From: JBCDLI01 sp038745535
GTDB lineage: Bacteria; Pseudomonadota; Alphaproteobacteria; Rhizobiales; Rhizobiaceae
Length of the DNA: 23,700 nt
NCBI GenBank assembly: GCA_038745535.1
Contig: JBCDLI010000041.1
Coordinates: forward strand, 1 to 23,700
Direction of reading: 5' to 3'
Shown: positions 16,567 to 22,685 of the stretch, piece by piece
How positions within the stretch are numbered: position 1 is the first letter of the stretch
How the letters are laid out: the number at the start of each line of letters is the position of its first letter
Translations under genes and position numbers: made by a program
Notes under the pieces: model-generated
What the model saw: only the letters and a program-made list of their open reading frames with translations
What the model was told of the DNA's origin: nothing
Database searches by the model: none

Positions 16567-17220
16567 ATGAAATTCTTCGTCGACACCGCAGATACAAATG
16601 AGATTGCAGAACTCAACGACACGGGCCTTTTGGACGGGGTGACAACAAACCCGTCGCTTATCTTAAAATCGGGGCGCGACATCATCGAGGTCACCAAAGA
16701 GATCTGCGACATGGTCGATGGCCCAGTATCAGCTGAAGTCGCTGCGACCGAGTTCGACGATATGATGCGCGAGGCCGACGTATTGAAAAAGATTGCTGAC
16801 AACGTCTGTATCAAGCTGCCTCTCACCATGGACGGTTTAAAGGCCTGCAAGAAGCTCACCGAAGAAGGCATACAGACAAACGTCACGCTCTGTTTCTCGG
16901 CCAACCAAGCGCTGATGGCAGCAAAAGCCGGCGCGACATTCATCTCGCCATTTATCGGCCGCCTCGATGACATGGCCATCGACGGCATGGAACTAATTGA
17001 AGACATCCGCACCATTTACGACAATTACGAATTCAAAACGCAGATCCTTGCCGCTTCGATTCGTACAGTAAACCATGTAAAAGAGGCGGCACTGATCGGT
17101 GCCGACGTCGCGACCGTGCCGCCAGCCACGTTGAAGTCGCTTGTCAAGCACCCGTTGACCGACAAGGGCCTCGCGGCATTCCTTGCCGACTGGGAAAAGA
17201 CCGGCCAAAAAATTGGCTGA
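16567..17220 (+). CDS. fsa: FSA/TalC-family aldolase; residues favour transaldolase
   Basis: This is a class I aldolase of the small FSA/TalC family, 217 residues, with a TIM barrel fold. The Schiff-base lysine is K83 in CIKLPLT. The opening MKFFVDTADTNEI, the GVTTNPSLI loop and NVTLCFSANQAL are family signatures. Annotation pipelines usually call such proteins fructose-6-phosphate aldolase. Two positions argue for transaldolase instead: Glu57 (in SAEVA), where E. coli FSA has Gln59, and Phe129 (SPFIGR), where FSA has Tyr131. Transaldolases carry Glu and Phe there. It would then move dihydroxyacetone units between sugar phosphates in the non-oxidative pentose phosphate pathway. ATG 16567 gives the normal family length. 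The stop overlaps the next start by one base. Confidence 0.93.
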   Translation: MKFFVDTADTNEIAELNDTGLLDGVTTNPSLILKSGRDIIEVTKEICDMVDGPVSAEVAATEFDDMMREADVLKKIADNVCIKLPLTMDGLKACKKLTEEGIQTNVTLCFSANQALMAAKAGATFISPFIGRLDDMAIDGMELIEDIRTIYDNYEFKTQILAASIRTVNHVKEAALIGADVATVPPATLKSLVKHPLTDKGLAAFLADWEKTGQKIG

Positions 17221-18029
17221 TGGTGATGTCAGCACGCTTTGAAGAAATCGCTCGCAATACACTCGCCGCGATTGATGCCGGGCGATCAATGAGCCCGCCG
17301 AGCCTGATCGACGGGGCACTTGATTTCGACGACGCCTATTTGGTCGCAAGCCACATGACGAACGCCCGGCTGGCACGCGGTGAAAAAGTGTTGGGCAAGA
17401 AAATTGGCTTCACCAACAAGGCGACCTGGAAGCAGCTCGGCATGAAATCGGCCGTCTGGGCTCCGATCTACGATGCAACAATCGCTGAGCTGACGGCAGA
17501 ACCGTTCGCGCTATCGGGCTTCAATGAGCCACGCATAGAGCCTGAGATAATTCTCGGCTTCGACAATCAGCTGAATCCTCAATGCACGCTTTCAGACATT
17601 GAAGAGGCTGTCGCTTGGGTCTCGCTCGGCTTCGAAATCGTTCAGTCGATTTATCCCGGTTGGAATTTCGCCACATCGGACGCGGTGGTGAACCAAGGCA
17701 TGCACGGCGAACTGCTGGTTGGTAAAAAGGTCGCTCTCAACGCAACGAACCGCAAAGGATTGGCGGCAACACTTTCCGCAATGGAGGTCAGTCTGCTGCG
17801 TGGCGGAGAGACTGTCGCAAAAGGTTCGGGCAAGGATGTTCTCGGCGGTCCGGTTCAGGCGATCGCACATTTACTTCAGTTGCCCGGCAGCAACGCGATT
17901 GACGCGGGCGATATCGTGACCACCGGAACGCTAACGCCAGTTCTGCCCGTCATGCCCGGCGAAAATTGGCGCGTGGATATCAACGAAAACAACTTCAACA
18001 TCCATTCGCCAGAAATCAGGTTTTGCTGA
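17220..18029 (+). CDS. MhpD/HpaH-type 2-oxoalkenoate hydratase (fumarylacetoacetase superfamily)
   Basis: The 269-residue protein belongs to the 2-keto-4-pentenoate hydratase / 4-oxalocrotonate decarboxylase family. These enzymes add water to, or decarboxylate, 2-oxo-alkenoates made in aromatic meta-cleavage pathways. The divalent-metal ligands expected of the family are in place: E107 and E109 in RIEPEIILGF, and E139 in LGFEIVQSIYP. LGKKIGFTNKATWKQLG (about 58-74) and the C-terminal DIVTTGTLTPVLPVMPGENW are also typical. The true substrate is unknown, and no other ring-cleavage gene lies nearby. ATG 17220 overlaps the previous stop (TGATG); ATG 17226 is an equally possible start. Translational coupling to the transaldolase gene is likely. 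Confidence 0.88.
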   Translation: MVMSARFEEIARNTLAAIDAGRSMSPPSLIDGALDFDDAYLVASHMTNARLARGEKVLGKKIGFTNKATWKQLGMKSAVWAPIYDATIAELTAEPFALSGFNEPRIEPEIILGFDNQLNPQCTLSDIEEAVAWVSLGFEIVQSIYPGWNFATSDAVVNQGMHGELLVGKKVALNATNRKGLAATLSAMEVSLLRGGETVAKGSGKDVLGGPVQAIAHLLQLPGSNAIDAGDIVTTGTLTPVLPVMPGENWRVDINENNFNIHSPEIRFC

Positions 18030-18202
18030 TCAGCTCAAAAACGAACTCCATTGATCGGGCAAAGGCTGCGCTTGACGATGCTCGCATTGATAAAGCTGTG
18101 GTTGAAATGCCCGCATTGACGCGAACCGCTGCCGACGCAGCGAGAGCCTGCGGGTGCGAAGTCAACTTGGCAAAGACCACATCGGTGACGGGAGAGGCGT
18201 GA
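18023..18202 (+). pseudogene. Remnant of a YbaK/EbsC-family (aminoacyl-tRNA deacylase-like) gene
   Basis: A short reading frame of 59 residues begins at TTG 18023, overlapping the end of the hydratase gene. Its segment SIDRAKAALDDARIDKAVVE, followed by EMPALTRTAADAARACGCEV, matches the N-terminal part of YbaK/EbsC-type proteins, which are normally about 160 residues. After that the match decays. The expected EV(N/G)QIxK is EVNLAK, one residue short, and a TGA stop follows at 18200. In the same frame past the stop, SLVTGGGQANG (about 18239-18271) faintly recalls the middle of the family, before a TAA at 18278. The C-terminal deacylase core is missing. I infer a decayed gene; a functional 59-residue product is unlikely. 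The family assignment is from memory. Confidence 0.65.
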
Positions 18203-18324
18203 CCGCGAGCCGATCGCGAGGACGTTCGGGCTCGAAGTAGTCTTGTAACTGGCGGCGGGCAAGCCAATGGCCGTGCCTAAAGCCGTTTCACGGATGCTTC
18301 AAAAAGCAGGCTGCACGATCAGCT

Positions 18325-19218
18325 TTACAGCATAAACTTGGCGTTATGGTCTGTCTTCAACTGTTGCTCGCAATAATGCTGCATCTTCACTGTGAGGTCT
18401 TGAACATCGCCCTCAAGATCATCCGGCATGATCGGCCGACCGATGTTTAAGTGAAACGGCTTGCCTTTTTTATTTAAAAGCTCGTGGAACACCGTCATGT
18501 CACGCAGCTCGACATTGCGATGCGATAGCAGATAAAAAAGACCAGAGTTTCGTGCCGTCATGTGCATCGGGACGATTGGCACATTGTAGCGTTTCGCCAG
18601 TTGAATGCCTGTTGCCTGCCAAGGGCGCTCTCGCAGCCCGCCGTCGTACCAGTATGAAATGCGACCAGATGGAAACAGCGCAACAGCCCGGCCATCCTTA
18701 AAGGCGCGGTTCGTCTGAACGAGTGTCTGACGGCTCTTCGCATGGGTTTTTGACCCCTGACGCCACTCGACCGGAATAATGATATCGGCAAGGCGCGGAC
18801 TCACACGGACCGCATCGCGATTGGCAAAGAACACCAGGTCGTCGCGGATGCCTTTGATCACATCAAACAATGCGATGCCGTCGGGAATTCCGGTTGGATG
18901 GTTCGACACCATCACAAATCCACCCGTCTCAGGAAGACGCTCACGGCCATTTACTGTCACTTTGAGTTTCAACAAATCCGATACGTGCTGAAACGCATCA
19001 GCACCAGACAGCCCGGCGATTGCATCGGCCATTTCTACTGCCTTCCGGTAGTGCAAAACCGAATACACAAATGGCTTCAGCACTGGCCAAAGCGGGTGCT
19101 TGACGAGCGTAATGCCACGCTCGGCGATCAGTTGGTCCACAATATGCTGATCTTCGTGCCGGGCAACGTCCCCAGCTCTTAATCCTGAAAAAGTTGTTAG
19201 TGTGCTTCGAACACCCAT
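18325..19218 (-). CDS. PlsC-like lysophospholipid acyltransferase family protein
   Basis: The 297-residue protein resembles acyltransferases that use acyl-CoA or acyl-ACP to acylate lysophospholipids or related acceptors at the inner membrane. The catalytic block is SNHPTGIPDG, with H107 and D113. The downstream block is LFPSGRISYW (about 181-190), equivalent to the FPEGxxS motif, and VPIVPMHM follows. The spacing between His and Asp (five residues, HPxGxxDG) is the version seen in hemolysin- or OlsA/OlsB-like relatives rather than classic HX4D. The acceptor cannot be told. ATG 19218 was preferred to TTG 19224 because GGAGAG lies seven bases upstream of it. The gene converges on the YbaK remnant, and no clear terminator follows. 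Confidence 0.85.
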   Translation of the reverse strand: MGVRSTLTTFSGLRAGDVARHEDQHIVDQLIAERGITLVKHPLWPVLKPFVYSVLHYRKAVEMADAIAGLSGADAFQHVSDLLKLKVTVNGRERLPETGGFVMVSNHPTGIPDGIALFDVIKGIRDDLVFFANRDAVRVSPRLADIIIPVEWRQGSKTHAKSRQTLVQTNRAFKDGRAVALFPSGRISYWYDGGLRERPWQATGIQLAKRYNVPIVPMHMTARNSGLFYLLSHRNVELRDMTVFHELLNKKGKPFHLNIGRPIMPDDLEGDVQDLTVKMQHYCEQQLKTDHNAKFML

Positions 19219-19294
19219 ACCCAAGCTCTCCGGCTTCCCCGCGCCGTATCGCGATAAAATGCTACGCGATTATGACATGGCCACAGGTAATATC

Positions 19295-19315
19295 GCAAAA
19301 CCAAATGCGTTTTGC
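19295..19315. repeat. Perfect 7-bp hairpin between msrA and the acyltransferase gene
   Basis: GCAAAAC (19295-19301) and GTTTTGC (19309-19315) form a perfect 7-bp inverted repeat around a 7-nt loop. It lies 27 bases past the msrA stop and 77 bases before the acyltransferase start, both on the minus strand. No T run follows on that strand, so it is either a weak transcription stop, an mRNA 3'-end structure or a regulator site. Confidence 0.35.
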
Positions 19316-19341
19316 ACTGCCGAAGAGGGAAAAACTAAAAA

Positions 19342-19980
19342 CTATCCAGTCGGGTAGTTCACGTTTTTATAGGCTTCGTCGCCCCAGATTTGGCGCACAC
19401 GGGCATCACGTCCGCAGGCTTCACGATAGCGCTTGTAAGCATCGGCACGGGTGATTGCACCAAAGCGCGTAAGCCGAAGCTGATCGCTTTTGTAATAGTC
19501 TTGGTGATAGTCTTCTGCGATCCAGAACTGGACGTCACCTTCCACCGGAACCGCTAGCTGTCGGCCTAAAGCAACTTCGGCTTCTGCCACAGCGGCTTTT
19601 GCAGCCTGCATTTCCGCGTCAGTGGCGGCATGAATAGCGGGGCTGTATGAGCGCCCGCGGTCACAAAATTGACCGCCGCCATCTAGAACGTCGATCGTTC
19701 TTAAAAATGTTGATACCAGAGTTTGGTAGTCCACAATTGCGGAATCGTAGGTGATGCGAACAACCTCACGGTGATTTCCGTGATTGCGGTAGGTCGGGTC
19801 CTGCATATTACCGCCCGCATAACCGCTTTCGGCTTCGATCACGCCGTTGACGTGTTCGAAATCCTTCTCAACGCACCAGAAGCACCCGCCCGCAACGACT
19901 AGAGATTTCGTCTCGGCGTAAGCGGCGCTGGAAAACGCGGCGGCAGAAAAAACGAACGCCAGTGTGAGTGCCCGCAACAT
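19342..19980 (-). CDS. msrA: Secreted peptide-methionine (S)-S-oxide reductase MsrA
   Basis: MsrA reduces methionine-S-sulfoxide in proteins. The 212-residue precursor starts with a clear signal peptide (MLRALTLAFVFSAAAFSSAAYA, cleavage after about residue 22), so this copy should act in the periplasm. The active site is GGCFWC with the catalytic cysteine at 33, followed by the family segments SGYAGG, NHREVVRITYDS and EDYHQDYY. A C-terminal REACGRD and an internal QFCDRG supply further cysteines for resolving. ATG 19980 is chosen because GGAGG lies eight bases upstream. TTG 20013 would add an unsuited N-terminus. The 193 bases upstream, up to 20173, hold no gene that I can see. No msrB partner is visible. 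Confidence 0.94.
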   Translation of the reverse strand: MLRALTLAFVFSAAAFSSAAYAETKSLVVAGGCFWCVEKDFEHVNGVIEAESGYAGGNMQDPTYRNHGNHREVVRITYDSAIVDYQTLVSTFLRTIDVLDGGGQFCDRGRSYSPAIHAATDAEMQAAKAAVAEAEVALGRQLAVPVEGDVQFWIAEDYHQDYYKSDQLRLTRFGAITRADAYKRYREACGRDARVRQIWGDEAYKNVNYPTG

Positions 19981-20173
19981 AATTTTTGCCTCCAAAATGA
20001 ACTTTGCTACCAACTATGTGGTATTCGCCCACCCGTCGATTCAACTGACCACACATTAAGGTGATGACGCGTTATCCGGTTCCACACCGCGAGACCCACA
20101 AGACCGCAGGCAGCCCTCGAACTGCCGCATAGGTAAAAGTCGACAACAGCTCGTCCGAAATTGATGGGGAAGA

Positions 20174-21820
20174 TTATCCCGTTGTCGGTTCAGCTGGACC
20201 GTTTGTGTTACGCGGCGCCCACATCCGGTGCTTCAAATGCCGGTCCTGTCGAAGCAGCGTGTCAAACAGACTTAGTCCATTCTGTTCAATGAGCGTCGGA
20301 TTCTCGGAGAAAAGTGAAACACCTAATCCGGCTCTTTGGCTCTCGGACGGCACATCAAGAGCGTCCAAAATCGTTGGAAACACGTCCAGCATCGTGGCTT
20401 CCTGATCAAATGTTCCAGCTGAAATGCCGGGACCACTGATCGAGAAGAAGTTTGTGCGGTCCTGCCCGTTAAGAACACCCACACCGGGTGAAGGCGGGAG
20501 CAGGTGGTCACTTTGAATAATCAATACTGTGTCTTTCAACAGGCCCTCCGCTTCAGCCTGCTCAAGGAATTCAGCCACCAACAAATTGGTACACTGCGTC
20601 GCGCGGAAAACGTCTGCCAGATCATCTGAAATATCGTCGCGGCCTTCGCATGCGGGCGCCATAAATCCGTTTGGTCGGTGGCCGCCACTTGTCGCAATCG
20701 TCAGTCCATAAGGCCGATTGCTGGACCGCAGGTCACGTAGAGCAACGAGAGAAGCGGCAAGAACGCTATCGTCGGAAATGATGTTCGTGTTTCCATAGCG
20801 AGTGCCGGTCAAAATGGCCTCTGCGTCGTCAGGACCGTATATCTTGTCGAAGCCGTGGGCCGAATAGAGAGAGGCATGCTGAAGGAAATTGATCGGCCAG
20901 CCCGTGACGTGGGCGAGATTGTACCCACGCGCCTTCATGACATCGCCCAAGCAATTGATGCCCGGGAACAGGTCGCCGTTTACATTGGAGTGTTCGGTTG
21001 ACACCAATCCGAGAAAGTAAGCGGGCACACCGCAATTGGCCGCTGTCATGCCCGAAACAGAGCTCGCCAACAGCACCGATTCAACCAGATTTGTCGCCTG
21101 CATGCCGCGGTCAGACCATGGCTGGAGCGGTTGCATAATCTCAGCAATTTCCGGCACTTCTCCGAATGTGCGTTCAGTGCTTTCAAGGAAGATATGAAGG
21201 AAGTTCTTTGGCTGATCGCCTTCCGTACCGGCTTCAACAGTCCCGCGCGTTAACGGCTCCACGTAATTTTCGTTTGCAAACAGCGAAAACTCTTCCGGGT
21301 AAGCGAGCGCTCGTATCGGGTCCACGATTGCGTAATTGATACAAACGAGGAAGATGGCAAACGCCAGATCGAGGCGCTGTCGCAGTATTCCCTTTCCCTT
21401 GATCAGCGCGAACACAAAGATGGTCGCAATCATGCCAAGGATGAACGGGATGGCCTCAACGAATAATGTGACGCCGATTGGCGCCACACCCATTCCACCG
21501 TTCAAATGGAGGAGAACGGAATCCCACGAGAACGTCCCGAAGGTGTTGATGACGTACAAATAGGGGAAGAGCGCCAGCAGCGGCAATGCAGACCAGAAAA
21601 TTCTGAATTTTATCGGCGATTGGTGGGCGTTGATGTTTTGAGCGACTACCCAAAACGCCAGCGCCATGAAGATCGATACACCGGCCCAAATTGACAATTC
21701 AAGCCGCATTCGAAGCAGAAGAATCCAGCCAAATGCTCCACCTGCGCCCAAGCAGATGAGTGCAGTTACGACCTTTCCACTAGGATCGAGTGATAAAAGC
21801 CTTGCCATTCCTGCCCCCAT
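20174..21820 (-). CDS. OpgB-like phosphoglycerol transferase (sulfatase/alkaline phosphatase superfamily)
   Basis: The 548-residue inner-membrane protein has about five N-terminal helices (roughly 16-34, 42-60, 74-93, 113-140 and 151-167) and a periplasmic sulfatase-fold domain (about 203-520). Matches to E. coli OpgB include FLESTERTF (metal Glu213), SGMTAANCGVP, INCLGDVMKARGY, AHGFDKIYG, HRPNGF and QSDH (Asp438, His439). OpgB moves phosphoglycerol from phosphatidylglycerol to periplasmic glucans. In Rhizobiales the likely acceptor is cyclic beta-1,2-glucan (inference). It lacks the long C-terminal region of E. coli OpgB (about 763 residues). Where I recall the nucleophile Thr (GWTIAG), this protein has Ser254 (SSVSG). 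The start may be ATG 21820 or ATG 21808; GGGGG lies five bases before the second. Confidence 0.85.
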   Translation of the reverse strand: MGAGMARLLSLDPSGKVVTALICLGAGGAFGWILLLRMRLELSIWAGVSIFMALAFWVVAQNINAHQSPIKFRIFWSALPLLALFPYLYVINTFGTFSWDSVLLHLNGGMGVAPIGVTLFVEAIPFILGMIATIFVFALIKGKGILRQRLDLAFAIFLVCINYAIVDPIRALAYPEEFSLFANENYVEPLTRGTVEAGTEGDQPKNFLHIFLESTERTFGEVPEIAEIMQPLQPWSDRGMQATNLVESVLLASSVSGMTAANCGVPAYFLGLVSTEHSNVNGDLFPGINCLGDVMKARGYNLAHVTGWPINFLQHASLYSAHGFDKIYGPDDAEAILTGTRYGNTNIISDDSVLAASLVALRDLRSSNRPYGLTIATSGGHRPNGFMAPACEGRDDISDDLADVFRATQCTNLLVAEFLEQAEAEGLLKDTVLIIQSDHLLPPSPGVGVLNGQDRTNFFSISGPGISAGTFDQEATMLDVFPTILDALDVPSESQRAGLGVSLFSENPTLIEQNGLSLFDTLLRQDRHLKHRMWAPRNTNGPAEPTTG

Positions 21821-21850
21821 TTCTTTGCGGCAAGTGATAGCAAAAGGCTC

Positions 21851-21865
21851 TTAAATTCGATTTAA
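21851..21865. promoter_or_regulatory. Perfect palindrome upstream of the OpgB-like gene
   Basis: TTAAAT (21851-21856), a TCG spacer and ATTTAA (21860-21865) form a perfect 6-6 dyad. It lies about 31-43 bases before the possible starts of the OpgB-like gene, where an operator or promoter could sit. It is A/T-rich, unlike its surroundings. Which protein, if any, binds here is unknown. Confidence 0.35.
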
Positions 21866-21871
21866 TGCGAT

Positions 21872-21896
21872 CGCCGCAGAGATCCGGATGGCGGCG
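21872..21896 (-). terminator. Possible transcription stop after sdhB
   Basis: Directly after the sdhB stop, the minus strand has CGCCGC (21896-21891) pairing with GCGGCG (21877-21872), a 6-bp GC stem with a 13-nt loop that itself contains the palindrome ATCCGGAT. The following bases are A/T-rich but without a T run, so termination would be imperfect. It is the only structure that separates sdhB from the OpgB-like gene on the same strand. Confidence 0.4.
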
Positions 21897-22676
21897 TCAA
21901 ACGCGCCGTTCCACCATCATCTTCTTGATCTCGGCAATCGCCTTGGCGGGGTTCAACCCCTTCGGACATGTCTGCGAACAGTTCATGATTGTGTGACACC
22001 GGTAAAGCCGGAAGGGGTCTTCAAGACTGTCCAGCCGATCACCGGTTGCCTCGTCCCGGCTGTCGATGAGCCATCGATAGGCCTGAAGCAGAACAGCAGG
22101 ACCAAGATAGCGGTCGCCATTCCACCAGTAGGATGGGCACGATGTCGAACAGCAGGCACATAGGATGCACTCATAAAGTCCGTCGAGTTTTTCACGGTCT
22201 TCGCGAGACTGCTTCCATTCCGTTTCCGGCTGCGGTGTCTTTGTTTGCAACCACGGCTCAATTGAACGGTGCTGCGCGTAGAACTGGGTCAGATCAGGCA
22301 CGAGGTCCTTCACCACAGGCATGTGAGGCAGTGGATACACCTTCACAGTGCCCTTCACGTCGCTCATGCCCTTCGTACATGCCAGCGTGTTGGTACCATC
22401 GATGTTCATCGCACACGAACCGCAAATACCTTCACGACATGACCGGCGAAGTGTCAGAGTAGGGTCAATGTTGTTCTTGATATAAAGGAGGCCGTCGAGA
22501 ACCATCGGGCCGCAATCATCCATATCGACATAATATGTGTCGACTTGTGGATTTTTTCCGTCGTCGGGGTTCCAGCGATAGATTCGAAATTCGCGGAGGT
22601 TGTTGGCGCCCTCGGGACGATCCCAAGTTTTGCCTTCCGCCATTCTAGAATTCTTAGGAAGTGAAAATTCAGCCAT
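21897..22676 (-). CDS. sdhB: Succinate dehydrogenase iron-sulfur subunit
   Basis: SdhB carries electrons from the flavoprotein to the membrane anchor in respiratory complex II. The 259-residue protein has all cluster ligands. The 2Fe-2S cysteines are 80, 85, 88 and 100 (SCREGICGSC). The 4Fe-4S cysteines are 170, 173 and 176 with 237, and the 3Fe-4S cysteines are 180, 227 and 233 (CHTIMNCSQTC). The N-terminal REFRIYRWNPDDGKNP is typical. The ATG lies nine bases after the sdhA stop, so the pair is co-transcribed. Confidence 0.98.
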   Translation of the reverse strand: MAEFSLPKNSRMAEGKTWDRPEGANNLREFRIYRWNPDDGKNPQVDTYYVDMDDCGPMVLDGLLYIKNNIDPTLTLRRSCREGICGSCAMNIDGTNTLACTKGMSDVKGTVKVYPLPHMPVVKDLVPDLTQFYAQHRSIEPWLQTKTPQPETEWKQSREDREKLDGLYECILCACCSTSCPSYWWNGDRYLGPAVLLQAYRWLIDSRDEATGDRLDSLEDPFRLYRCHTIMNCSQTCPKGLNPAKAIAEIKKMMVERRV

Positions 22677-22685
22677 TTCCCGTCC

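Noticed and set aside
18204..18218. CGCGA/TCGCG inverted repeat after the YbaK remnant
   Set aside because: A 5-bp GC-rich stem without a T run in GC-rich DNA is not convincing as a terminator.
20017..20053. TGTGGT and ACCACA arms upstream of msrA
   Set aside because: The arms are only 6 bp and 25 bases apart, which is likely to occur by chance, and no further symmetry is present.
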